DNA of 64,000 bases. Source: Solea solea. Taxonomy: Eukaryota > Chordata > Actinopteri > Pleuronectiformes > Soleidae. The DNA is taken from contig NC_081139.1 of the NCBI RefSeq assembly GCF_958295425.1, forward strand, positions 29,798,633 through 29,862,632, read 5' to 3'. A program made the translations under genes and the position numbers. A model generated the notes under the pieces. That model searched no databases, was not told the DNA's origin, and was given only the letters and a program-made list of their open reading frames with translations. Shown here one piece after another: positions 12,501 through 20,472 of this stretch (its first letter is position 1; each line of letters begins with the position of its first letter).

Positions 12501-15500
12501 ACTGAAGTTTATACGTTTTCCCATAGACCGGTCACTCTTCACAGACAGACCGCTGGGTCCTGGAGACTCTGCTCTCTGTCTCTGGTTCTGACCTCTGCAA
12601 ACACAAACATCACATGATCACTGATGATGGTCTTTGTTTAGACACTTTGATCACAAAGCAGCCTCAGTGTCAGTGTGACCTCCAGAGTCTGGAGTGAAGG
12701 GAATGATTTCAGGTTTACAGCCTGTGGTCGCTGATCTTTGTGTAAAGACTGATCCTCTACAGCAGCGGTCCTCAACCCCCGGGCCGCGGACCGGTTTAAT
12801 GTCAGACAATATTTTCAGGACCGGCCTTTAATACAAAAATAAATAAATAAAAAATAAAATCAAATAAAATGATACGACCGGCATAAAAACTGGTCTTTTG
12901 TGAATATAATAATAAACGTGAATCCACTGTGTATGCAAATGTATTAGCAGCGTCCTCGTAACATCGCGCCAACGATACTGCACAGAGCGCAGCCGTGCGT
13001 CAGCGGCATGTGCACCCGCTGGGGGAAAAATGGCCGAGTCCATCAACCAGTTGCGGATGCTGCCGCTGACCAAAGGACAAATGTGAAGTCCCGTCTGTTC
13101 ATTGCGCAGCAGCGGTAACGGAGGACCCAGATGACGCGAGACAGGAGACGGGTGCTTCGTCAACAGCAGCAGCAGCAGCACCCGCTCACCCTGCTTCACA
13201 CAGATAGGATGTTGCTGTTGTGGTGATCTCAGGGTTTTCTGTCATGACTTTAATTATGTAAGCTCTTGCTTTCTTATCATTTTTGCCATGACACTCTTAT
13301 ATTGATGAAACTTGTTTTTCAAATGACAACTCTAATGTAATGATTGTGCTCTTCTGTTACTCTTTATTAAGGAATCTGATGATGATGATGATTCTTTTCG
13401 TGACCTTGACATTGGGACACTTGTCATTGAGCGTGAAGGTGCTGTGCACACATGTTCCCAGCATCTCAGTCCAGCCTCGTTGCAAATCATCATTAAGGGA
13501 GAAGTTGTGATGGACAACATTCAAAATCTGCCGACAGCAATGTGCATTCTGTTTGGACTCACGTATGCACTCCATCTTAACTACCCCAAGACTATGAAGC
13601 TCACATTTCTGTTCATCCAACAGGTTTTGCTCTCATTAGACCTAAAGCCAAAGCTACAGAGTTTGAAAAAGCAGCTTGAAATGTAAAGACATGTCAATTC
13701 TGCTGTTGACTCATTTTTTTTGCCGCACCAGTAAAACAATTTCTGACGTGTGGGGAAAACCTTTATATTTTCTGTAAAGCAAGCAGATGAACAGACACAC
13801 ACGTACAACGCAGACACACACGTACAACACACACAAACAACACTGACACACACTTAAATGCTGTAGGAAGCGTGCTGAAGGATGGGAAAATTGGACAACT
13901 GAAGACAGAAGACATTATTGTTTCAGTTCTTCATCAGTCTATGTTGATGGAATTAGATATTGTTCTGATATGATGGCCTGTTGGTTCAGGCTCTGGTCTC
14001 CCTTCATTTAGGAAGAGGAAACAGATCCTGTTTATTTGTAGTTTCTTGTAGGGGTGGGCGGTATACCGGTGTCATAGTCAGCACCGGTGTGACATTGCGC
14101 CATGATATGGATTTTGCAATACTGTCAATACCGTGATAAATCAATTGAGCGCCAATAATCTCCTAATTCTAAATAATAATGCATTACATTTTCTTCAAAC
14201 GTTCAGTGGTCTGAATATCTGTCCTTATATACTGTATATCTTGTTGCAAATAAAAAAGTAAAACATATTCGCTGGTAAAAGGGGAGTGGCCATTAAATTA
14301 GCGTAACGAGCACTTGCCAGAGCTGTACACGGAGGTACGGGACAGAGTAATGAACGAAATTCGCCACCTTGACGCCTACTCGGCCACTACTGATTTATGG
14401 TCCAGCCGGACTACTGAGCCATACATTAGCCTCACCATCCACTTCATTGACAATGACTGGAAGTTGCGCAGCAGATGCCTCCAGACCGCCTTCTTCCCCG
14501 AAGACCACACCGGAGCAATAATTGCGTTAGGCCTGAAGGATGCACTTTCTGACTGGTGCTTGGATGAAGCGCGTCTGATGTGCATGACAACTGACAGCGG
14601 TGCAAACATGGTACGCGCTCTGGAAATTAATAAATATACGAGACTCGCATGTTTTGGACACAGACTGCACAACGCTATTGGTAAGTTACACTATGTAAAC
14701 CTAACATTTCATATTCAGAAAATTTCTGTTTGTATTAAAAAAAGAAAACAAAAACAAATTTAAGGCCACCACATTAGTATTGTATTGTTCGTTGTTAGTA
14801 TTGTTTAGCCGTGATTCCTCTGGGGACCGGATCAGAAAGGAAAAAAACTACAAATATCAGATTAGAATATTATTAAAAAATATGTACTCCTCCCAAAACC
14901 TACCAAAAAAAGTAATACCGTGATATTATACCGTCACCGTTCAAAAGAAGAAAAATACCGTGATATTAATTTTAGGTCATATCGCCCACCCCTAGTTTCT
15001 TGTACATTTGAGTGAGGGTTTCCTGTGGATTTTGTTTGTTTATGGATTTAACACTTTAATCTCAGGGGACATCCATGTTTTTTTCTTGTACATTTGTGAC
15101 ACATTCAACATCCACACAAATAACAGACAGACAGGGACAACACCAACACACGTAAACAACACAGACACATACAACACCAACACGCACAACACACACGTAA
15201 ACAACACAGACACGTACAACACCAACACGCACAACACACGTAAACAACACAGACACGCACAACACACACGTAAACAACACAGACACGCACAACACCAACA
15301 CGCACAACACACACGTAAACAACACAGACGCGTACAACACCAACACGCACAACACACACGTAAACAACACAGACACGCACAACACCAACACGCACAACAC
15401 ACACGTAAACAACACAGACGCGTACAACACCAACACGCACAACACACACGTAAACAACACAGACACGCACAACACCAACACGCACAACACACACGTAAAC

Positions 15501-16418
15501 AACACAGACGCGTACAACACACACGTAAACAACACAGACACGTACAACACACACGTAAACAACACACACGTAAACAACACAGACACGCACAACACCAACA
15601 CGCACAACACACGTAAACAACACAGACACGTACAACACCAACACGCACAACACACACGTAAACAACACAGACGTGTACAACACACACGTAAACAACACAG
15701 ACACGTACAACACACACGTAAACAACACAGACACGCACAACACACACGTAAACAACACAGACACAACACCAACACACATAACACACACGTAAACAACACA
15801 AACACATACAACACCCACACATATAATTGTTGTTTCAATTATTTGAATACGTTTGTCATAACAAGATGGTTTTTTTTACCTTTTTTCTGAACAAAATAAA
15901 ATGCATTGGAGCATTTACAGGTGTTTCTTTTTTCCATCCAAGTAAATAAAAACTATGTTTTATACCTTATCAAAAAAAATCAAAAGCTAATTAAAGTAGA
16001 GGAAAATACAGTAATTGTAATAAATGATGAGTAGCAATAATATGTCATAATAGTTTTATTTAATGATTTACAGTGAGTAAACACTATAATAAATATAAGT
16101 ACTAAACATAAGGCTTTATGTTAATACAACTTGATATATTTAGTTTCAGCTTGTGTAAAAACTAAAGTGGTATAGGGCAACAGGTTGCCACGCGATTTGT
16201 GAGTAAAGTCAACTAATTCGGGTTAAGAGTGTGTGATGTTCTCTTGTTGTCAGTGCATGAGTCTCTTACTTTGTCTCTGAGGCTCCAGGTTCATGACTGA
16301 AGTTTACAGGTGGGTTCATAGACCAGTCACTCTTCACAGACAGACCGCTGGGTCCTGGAGACTCTGCTCTGTCCTCGTCTTCCTCCACACAACCACTCAT
16401 CTGCTGGACGTCAGTCAT
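1466..16418 (-). CDS. NLRC3-like (fish NLR-C) receptor gene, nine coding exons, 3' end missing
   Basis: Proposed gene: join 16418-16270, 12594-12475, 8251-8132, 7033-6825, 6429-4560, 3921-3748, 2741-2568, 2221-2048, 1639-1466. The protein order is N-terminal motif (three copies), RING, FISNA-NACHT, then LRRs, as in the large NLR family expanded in teleosts. Family knowledge says such proteins are cytosolic ATP-binding immune sensors; the ligand is unknown. All junctions are AG/GT and phases agree (phase 2, except phase 1 between RING and NACHT). No stop interrupts any coding exon. The last LRR exon ends in a good donor (GTGAGT), so more exons lie beyond the window start. That one transcript uses every exon is inference; the gene belongs to a multicopy family and could be a pseudogene elsewhere. 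Confidence 0.8.
1675..1950. repeat. (TG)n compound microsatellite in NLR intron
   Basis: About 275 bp of TG dinucleotides interrupted by GAC and GTC steps. It lies just upstream (minus sense) of the LRR exon at 1466-1639. Long reading frames through it are low-complexity artefacts. Confidence 0.9.
2048..2221 (-). CDS. NLR LRR exon 3 of 4 in window
   Basis: A 174-bp LRR exon, phase 2-2, acceptor TTTATTCAG and donor GTGAGT. It contains the [16 protein letters not shown] core and the [17 protein letters not shown] end. With its flanking intron it is part of a tandem duplication of about 520 bp: the sequences before the donors at 2047 and 2567 are almost identical for about 100 bp, and both copies carry a TG array. 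Confidence 0.85.
2256..2471. repeat. (TG)n compound microsatellite in NLR intron
   Basis: TG repeats broken by GAC, GCG and GAG steps. It is the counterpart of the array at 1675-1950, placed identically relative to the next LRR exon, so it was copied with the exon. Confidence 0.9.
2568..2741 (-). CDS. NLR LRR exon 2 of 4 in window
   Basis: A 174-bp LRR exon, phase 2-2, with the same splice signals as its neighbours. Its first LRR starts [11 protein letters not shown] and its core reads [16 protein letters not shown]. Exposed positions vary between the LRR exons while structural Leu and Asn positions stay fixed, as expected of repeat domains. The 2742-3747 intron shows no exon or clear repeat. 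Confidence 0.85.
3748..3921 (-). CDS. NLR LRR exon 1 of 4 in window
   Basis: A 174-bp exon, phase 2-2, first LRR exon after the NACHT exon. Acceptor TTTATTCAG is shared with the other LRR exons; the donor is GTGAGT. Core [25 protein letters not shown] variant replaces the TEISCSSL seen in the later exons. Confidence 0.85.
4125..4335 (+). mobile_element. Non-LTR retroelement 3'-end fragment
   Basis: A C/T-rich stretch followed by CAACCGGTCGAGGCAGATG and CCCCTAGTGTTTGTTCATTG. The same sequence recurs at 16480-16795, where it ends in an ATTCAATTGA-type tail, typical of fish LINE or SINE 3' ends. The family is not assigned. Confidence 0.5.
4560..6429 (-). CDS. FISNA-NACHT exon of the NLR gene
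   Basis: A 1.87-kb single exon, the usual size for this family. It starts with a FISNA-type segment ([16 protein letters not shown]), then the NACHT domain. Walker A is visible as [12 protein letters not shown], Walker B as [11 protein letters not shown], and a sensor-like segment as WITSRPAAA. The winged-helix and helical part ends near [20 protein letters not shown], the usual lead-in to the LRRs. The acceptor has a NAGNAG form (CAGCAG), so the exon may start at 6429 or 6426; both keep the frame. Donor GTGAGT at 4559. A KKK- and D-rich low-complexity insert (near 5030-5110) contains an imperfect repeat of the LQ-FFRK phrase. No stops; the phase is 1 in, 2 out. Confidence 0.9.
6825..7033 (-). 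CDS. RING-finger exon of the NLR gene
   Basis: A 209-bp exon. The RING cross-brace is visible: [20 protein letters not shown], then CRRCISSYW, and a final CLQCGKR pair. The pattern C-x2-C...C-x-H-x2-C-x2-C...C-x2-C matches a RING/E3-type zinc finger, as found at the N-terminus of some fish NLRs. Acceptor TTCACAG enters at phase 2 and donor GTGAGTAAG leaves at phase 1, matching the NACHT exon. The acceptor is also the seed of the adjacent 52-bp minisatellite. E3 activity is inferred from the family only. Confidence 0.85.
7034..7790. repeat. 52-bp minisatellite spanning the RING exon acceptor
   Basis: About 14 tandem copies of a 52-bp unit, with anchors (GACATTTC) at 7041, 7093, 7145 and 7197. 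On the minus strand each unit carries the core GATAAAGAAATGTCTCCACAG followed by AGACA. This closely matches the real RING acceptor region (GATAAAGAAATGTCTTCACAG then AGACC). The array therefore appears to have grown from the splice site and repeats an acceptor-like site in most units. Confidence 0.9.
8132..8251 (-). CDS. NLR N-terminal motif exon 3
   Basis: A 120-bp exon, phase 2-2. It encodes the repeated fish NLR N-terminal motif: [19 protein letters not shown] then [12 protein letters not shown]. Acceptor TTTGCAG, donor GTAAGA. It joins the RING exon in frame (the AA plus A codon gives Lys). It is part of a duplicated segment with 12444-12930. The intron 7791-8131 shows nothing else. Confidence 0.8.
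8420..8584 (+). mobile_element. hAT terminal fragment (copy 1)
   Basis: Starts CAGCGGTCCTCAACCCCCGG and continues CCGCGGACCGG, a terminus typical of a widespread hAT group in vertebrates. It is cut after GTGAATCCACTGTGTAT by the LINE-tail repeat at 8588. The second copy at 12763 runs further, so this one was truncated after duplication. Confidence 0.65.
8588..8733 (+). mobile_element. L2-like 3' tail repeat
   Basis: Carries CCCTGCGATGGACTGGCCAA, CAGGGTGTACCCCGCC and GCGACCCTCTGGTGGAGGAT, followed by a GACT repeat. This is a common teleost dispersed tail. A longer copy lies in reverse at 48160-48485. Confidence 0.65.
8879..9792 (+). mobile_element. Nested hAT element with BED-finger exon remnant
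   Basis: Ends are TAGGGATGTAACGAT and, in reverse, TAGAGATGTAACGAT, flanked by TATATATA (8871-8878 and 9793-9800; low-complexity, so weak as a duplication). A BED zinc-finger exon is visible on the plus strand at about 9145-9321: SEIWAYF, then CRKCKKKIS, then, one frame over, [11 protein letters not shown], ending at a GTAAGT donor. The frame change between the Cys and His halves breaks it. The catalytic transposase is missing. Confidence 0.75.
9545..9617. repeat. (AAT)n microsatellite
   Basis: Tandem AAT/ATT trinucleotides inside the nested hAT element. Confidence 0.9.
10330..10690 (+). pseudogene. TTF-type (ZMYM1-like) hAT transposase N-terminus, broken
   Basis: Translates in pieces to [40 protein letters not shown] and, in a shifted frame, [10 protein letters not shown] followed by CF. 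This order is that of the TTF-type zinc-finger N-terminus of hAT-like transposases of the ZMYM1 type. At least one frameshift and a stop end it. It is internal to the hAT element at 8751-10829 and probably derives from its original transposase. Confidence 0.6.
10860..11023 (+). other. Possible 5' exon of the plus-strand zinc-finger gene
   Basis: A GC- and CpG-richer block ending in a donor-like AACG|GTTAGT. It lies 540 bp upstream of the zinc-finger exon that begins at 11561. The 11024-11560 stretch is CpG-richer than the surroundings and could be promoter or first intron. Inference only. Confidence 0.3.
12368..12440 (+). repeat. 73-bp direct duplication, left copy
   Basis: Begins GTAAGCTCTTGCTTTCTTAT in the last intron of the plus-strand gene. 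It is repeated with two mismatches at 13258-13330. The pair brackets the inserted 12441-13257 segment. Confidence 0.85.
12475..12594 (-). CDS. NLR N-terminal motif exon 2
   Basis: A 120-bp exon, phase 2-2, with acceptor TTTGCAG and donor GTAAGA. It encodes [19 protein letters not shown] then [12 protein letters not shown]. It is a near copy of the exon at 8132-8251; the main difference is a reworked centre (DRSMGKRI against DWSMDHPL). It has no stops and would add one more motif to the protein. It arrived as part of an inserted segment, so it is a gained exon if spliced. Confidence 0.7.
12763..13257 (+). mobile_element. hAT terminal fragment (copy 2)
   Basis: Same start as 8420 (CAGCGGTCCTCAACCCCCGG). 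It runs about 330 bp further than copy 1, through CGTAACATCGCGCCAACGAT and a GCAGCAGCAGCAG run. The end is set by the 73-bp duplication at 13258. Confidence 0.6.
13258..13330 (+). repeat. 73-bp direct duplication, right copy
   Basis: Partner of 12368-12440, 71 of 73 bases alike by eye. After it the plus-strand gene's intron continues to its final exon. Confidence 0.85.
14049..14994 (+). mobile_element. hAT element with transposase exon, 8-bp target duplication
   Basis: Flanked by GTTTCTTG at 14041-14048 and 14995-15002. Ends are TAGGGGTGGGCGGTATACC and, in reverse, TAGGGGTGGGCGATATGACC. The single exon at about 14302-14680 encodes a hAT transposase core piece: [20 protein letters not shown], then [13 protein letters not shown] and [11 protein letters not shown], ending at GTAAGT. 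Those Asp positions and the C-x2-H pair match ZBED-type hAT transposases. The other exons are absent, so the copy is non-autonomous. It lies in the intron between NLR exons 1 and 2. Confidence 0.85.
15120..15830. repeat. 30/45-bp minisatellite in NLR intron
   Basis: Tandem units built on ACGTAAACAACACAGAC plus CGCACAACACCAACA. Spacing between ACGTAA anchors is 45 bp in most units (15313, 15358, 15403) and about 30 or 43 bp in others, so a 15-bp subunit is gained or lost. The 200-260-codon frames across it are an effect of the repeat. A smaller related array sits at 13795-13855. I see nothing in 15831-16269. Confidence 0.9.
16270..16418 (-). CDS. NLR start-codon exon with N-terminal motif 1
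   Basis: Begins ATG at 16418 and encodes [20 protein letters not shown], then the motif [20 protein letters not shown]. It ends at donor GTAAGA in phase 2. A CTCAG acceptor with a long TG-tract lies directly before the ATG, so the start codon is the second base onward of this exon and the 5' UTR continues upstream. I chose this ATG because it is the first in the exon and lies at the acceptor. The shared motif with 8132-8251 and 12475-12594 links the three. Confidence 0.8.
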
Positions 16419-16479
16419 TCTGAGACACACACACACACAGGTTGATCACAGATTTACTGATGCAGAAATTTAGAAGATG

Positions 16480-16795
16480 TGTGTCTCTACCTCATCTCCC
16501 TCTTGTCCTTTCTCTCCCCCCCTTTCTGTCCCCCTCCTCTCCTCTGTCCCCCATTTTCCTTTCACCCCAACCGGTCGAGGCAGATGACTGCACATGTGTG
16601 AGTCTGGTTCTGTCAGAGATTTCTTCTTCTGTTAAGAGGGAGTTTTTTCTCTCCACTGATGCCTAGTGTTTGCTCATTGTGTGAACTGTTGTGTTTCTCT
16701 GCTCTCCTTGATGTTGTCGATGTACAGACCTGAGATCATGTATGTTATGATTTGGCGCTATACAAATAAAATTCAATTGAATAAACCGTCCCAAT
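16480..16795 (+). mobile_element. Non-LTR retroelement 3' end
   Basis: Same family as 4125-4335 (CAACCGGTCGAGGCAGATG). It continues to GATTTGGCGCTATACAAATA and then AAATTCAATTGA, the typical 3' terminus and short-repeat tail of fish LINE or SINE copies. Confidence 0.6.
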
Positions 16796-16962
16796 ATACA
16801 GATTTACAGAGAATAACTTGTTTTATAGTGTAAAGTGTAAACCTCATATATAAAAAGCACGTCTTCTCTTTGTTGTTGTCATGAGTTTGTGCAAATGAGC
16901 TCCTCACTGACTTATCACTGCTCCACTGAAAGCATCATATTGAAAGCACTTTAAAGAGTTAC

Positions 16963-17052
16963 CTCTCAGTTTGAGTGGAAAATCTCCTTCATGTTTCCTG
17001 GAGGACGTCTGATGTGGATCTGTGTTCAGTCCAGTGATCACACGAGAGAAAA
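16963..17052 (-). other. Probable NLR 5' UTR exon with 8-codon uORF
   Basis: Acceptor GTGTTACAG and donor GAGAG|GTAACTC bound 90 bp with no in-frame coding continuity. It holds the phrase ATCAGACGTCCTCCAGG, which I recall from 5' leaders of fish NLR transcripts. A short upstream ORF begins ATG at 16992 and reads MKEIFHSN followed by TGA; the stop precedes the donor. A uORF could lower translation of the receptor. Exon use is inference. Confidence 0.5.
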
Positions 17053-17820
17053 CTGTAACACATCAGGAGTTTTCTGTCAGAGAAGGTGTTTTATGAAACC
17101 TGCTGTTCATGTCACTTACATATTTGTGCCAGTAGATGGTGCTAGGCTACTCTGTATGTGACTGAAGGGCTGTTGTCTGCATTCAAGTCAGCTGATGAGC
17201 TCAGTTTTGAGAGCAAAAGTCCAATTAGATCCTGGATTACTTATTAACTGCATATTTGTTCATCAAGGACATCAAAAAGTACTAAGTACAATTACATTTC
17301 AATCATAAATGTGGATTTGATACCACTTCAAAGAAAGAATAACCTCAGTTTTGTTCAAGTCAACTTTGACCCTGGATTACTCCAAAAGTTCCAAGACAGT
17401 CTGGCTGCAGACCTGCACTGTGAGGTCTCCTGCACTGTCAGAACTGGAAGTTGATTCGAAGCCTTTCAAAATAAAAGCGAACATACCGGAAGCACGTATT
17501 TTTCGTTCCCCATGAGAAGTGTGGAGACGACGAGGTGAGTAAAAGTCAAGTGACAACAACTTTGTGTCATACGAAGAAACAGAAACAGTCTTTATTCACT
17601 AGAACGTTATGTTGCACACTATATATTGACTATATAAAGTTATATTAATTTGAAAGAATTGGGTTTTGGACTTTTGGGTAGTTTTTAGCGATGTTATCGT
17701 ATCGATAGTGCTCACTTAAATGTGCCATTTTCCTACTCAAAGACCAAGAAAACTGAGTTATATCATATAGTTTTTATATCATTTTGTTTTACTTATTACG
17801 ACATTATTTGTCTCTTACAG

Positions 17821-17987
17821 ATGCATATTTCAATCTTAAGTACCGGCACTACGCCCAAAGTTGAACGCTGCACGTCATGCTGCAAGCGATTTCACTGCCC
17901 CCTTGTGCCTAAAAGTGACACCAACACAATTGTCCAAGCTGCAGAGCCACTTAGAGGCACATAGGAAAGGTGGCATTTTATTTAAAG
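17821..17987 (+). pseudogene. Zinc-finger exon inside the inverted-repeat element
   Basis: Acceptor CTCTTACAG, donor AAAG|GTAAGC. Translates as ERCTSCCKRFHCPL, then in the next frame KVTPTQLSKLQSHLEAHRKG. Together these form a Cys-Cys...His-His finger broken by a frameshift. The pattern CPLC...LSKLQSHLEAHRK recurs in multicopy fish proteins of unknown function as I recall them. A possible short first exon (ATGAGAAGTGTGGAG to a GTGAGT donor at 17535) sits just inside the left arm, as if the arm carried the promoter. Confidence 0.45.
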
Positions 17988-18490
17988 GTAAGCATAATGT
18001 ATTTGTCTGTGTGTTTGTACTCATAAGTATGAGCCAACGCTACTAACTTCTGACAGGTTGTGGTTTGGCTGGTAAAAGGGGAAAAGGAAAATGAAGGGAA
18101 TGTAAGTTGCAGTGAAGAACACCTGACACCTCACCTCACAGTTTTAGTCACTTTCAAAAATGAAAAGTTTAGAATCAGATTCTCTGCTCTGCAAGTCAAC
18201 ATTGATGTGAGTTATGTGAGCCAAAAAAATAATAATAATAATAATCAAAACAAATAAATAAAATAAAAAGACATTTGAAAGTGTGTTTTGTGTCTACTGT
18301 TTTCTCTTGTAACAGAGGTTATTGGTTATGTGGGTCATGTAACTAGGTATTCAGTCATTCACTTTGAATACACAAAGCTAAGTTCATTTAAAATCATCAA
18401 CCCTCACACCCTCCACTGGCAAATCCATGTGGTCCACAAGGTAAGAACATAGCACAAACAATATTAAGCAATTATTCAATGAATTATGAG

Positions 18491-19562
18491 TAGGGCTGTA
18501 ACAATATGCAATATGAAAGCGAAATCGCGACACTCAGATGCACGATCCTGTGTCGCGGTGTGAGAAGGCAGAATCGCGACACACCCCTTCCAACTCCCAG
18601 AGTGATCCCTCCCGTTCAGATCCAATGAATCATGTGACGCCTGCCTGCAAAAGTTGAGCTAGTTGAAGAAGAACGTGAGGAAACATGGCAACCAACCCAG
18701 AAATAGCGGATCCTCCCTCTTCATTTCAGTCAGCAGTATGGCAACATTTGGGCAACATGGTGGAGATAAAGGACGGCAATGGTGTAGTCGACAAGACCCA
18801 CACAATTTGCTGTAAGTGCTTTAAGTGACAACAGATAACGGCAGAAACATTGCCAATGCTGTCGAAGCGGCCGGATTTTCACCGCATATACGTTAATCTG
18901 GCTGCGCAGAGAGCGATGGGCGTTCACCAGATGTCCCGACTCCTCGGCAGAGTGAGGAAAGTTGTCACGTTTTTCCACCGCAGCACAACAGCTGCAGCTG
19001 TGTTGAAGGAGAAACAGGTGATGCTACAGCTGCCCTTACACAAGCTGGTCACTGCAGGTGACATTGTCACAGCACAGAGAGCAAGCCTCCTCTTCTGAAG
19101 AACAAGAAGAAGAAGAAGAAGAAGAAGAATGTTCAACTCCCTTAAATCAAGTTTGGTTTTCTTAAGAGAAAGAAGTTGTTTATTTGTTTCATGTTTACTT
19201 ACTTGATTTGTGGTTTGCAGCACAGGCAGTAAGCCTCAGTTACCTCAGTGTGAAACACTAGCCATTTCATTTACTTTGTAAATGTAAGAGAACTTGATTG
19301 AAGAAGAATTTTCAACATGCTCCAATCATCTCCACAGTGGAGTTTAGTTCTGTTTGTTTTTCAACAGTATTTTGTTACAAAGAAAACACAAGTGTTATAG
19401 CTTTGGCTATTTATGGCTATTTATATTGTTAATCATTTGCATAGTTAATCTTGTTCTTTGGTGTTCAGTTTATAAAGGTTTTTTCAAACCCCCCCCCCCC
19501 AAAGAAAATAATAAATTGTGATACAAAGCGAACCGTGGGTTTGGTGTATCGTTACAGCCCTA
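18491..19562 (+). mobile_element. hAT element with 8-bp target duplication ATTATGAG
   Basis: Direct repeats ATTATGAG at 18483-18490 and 19563-19570. Ends are TAGGGCTGTAACAATATGC and, in reverse, TAGGGCTGTAACGATACACC. Inside, a BED-finger beginning (SAVWQHL, then KTHTICCKCFK) is fused by deletion to transposase core pieces: TTDNGRNIANAVEAAGF, LAAQRAMGVHQMSRLLGRVR and KEKQVMLQLPLHKL. A stop and a frameshift interrupt it. ZBED-type, non-autonomous. Confidence 0.85.
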
Positions 19563-19870
19563 ATTATGAGGTGTTACAATTGCAAACACACATAAGATAT
19601 GCCTATATAAAACAATGAGTAAATCAATATGTAAATGGGTCCAACAGTGCAGGGGGCTACATTTTCAATGCTAAATAATGGTATAAAAGAACAGTCAGCA
19701 ATAGGTTGGAGTGTAGATGCATTATGCCATCACACATTAAGGTGTATTTACAGAGATTTATTGTTTCAAAATTCATTTGTAGTGCACACTAAACTAACAG
19801 CTGTCCTTTTTACGAATTAAATTAAAATACTGGAGTAAAATAATGCATGTTTTGAGGAGGCTAATAATGT

Positions 19871-20472
19871 TTTGAAGGTGACATAGACCGGAAGCTCCAA
19901 TTAACGCTGCGTTTGTGTGTGTATCTGCGTCATTACCTCGTTTATGAAACCCTAAAGTTTCAGAACAAACAGTTCAGCCACTGCTGAGAAAATAGTGTTG
20001 TATTGTTTTCCTGGGCTCTGCGAAGCGGATCGACACTTCCTTAATTTGATGTCGTCATCAGAAATCCTCACCACCGTAGCGCCTCCCGGTGCGGGCACTA
20101 GTCCGGGCACATCCGGTTGCGTACATTCAACCGCAGAAGAAGAAGAACTACTCTCGTTGTAGCTGCTGAGATGCAGAGCATCCACCGTGCCAGAGGGGGA
20201 GCTGTGTATCTGAGAGCTGGCTTATCTATTACGTCACTTCCAGGTACCTGGCCAATCACAGGACAGTAGGAAAGCTCTCGTTGGCTGGCCAATCACAGCA
20301 ACTGTTTGGTCTGAAACAGCGCGGCTGACGACAGCGTCAGTGAGGAGATATTTTGATCGGCTCGTTTGCAGCGATTAGGAGGTTTTTAATCATGAAAACA
20401 AGTTAATATATGTAAGTAGACCTCCATAACTAACATATATGTGTGATACAAGCATTCTATGTCGCCTTTAAG
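19871..20472. mobile_element. MITE-like unit
   Basis: Left end TTTGAAGGTGACATAGA and, reversed from the right end, CTTAAAGGCGACATAGA match in 15 of 17 bases. A short inverted-repeat DNA element without coding capacity is likely; no target duplication is clear. Confidence 0.4.

Larger units (their letters stand above)
11561..13686 (+). pseudogene. Multicopy fish zinc-finger gene, nearly intact, one frame break
   Basis: Exons: 11561-11768, 11925-12077, 12271-12363 and 13372-13686; the later introns are phase 0 with GT/AG. Exon one holds two C2H2-like fingers: [20 protein letters not shown] and, after a one-base shift, FHCQSCDF followed by HLHSTH. The later exons encode [40 protein letters not shown] and an acidic DDDDD stretch. 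The C-terminus is [20 protein letters not shown] to [12 protein letters not shown], then stop. I recall this domain combination as a multicopy family of fish proteins of unknown function. The frameshift between the fingers suggests decay, unless the short first frame is used. It lies inside an intron of the NLR gene on the opposite strand, and an NLR exon copy sits in its own last intron. Confidence 0.6.

Noticed and set aside
15008..15838. Overlapping open frames of 200-260 codons on both strands
   Set aside because: They follow the 30/45-bp ACGTAAACAACACAGAC minisatellite, whose unit length is a multiple of three and lacks stops in several frames. The Cys/Val- or His/Thr-rich translations are repeat artefacts.
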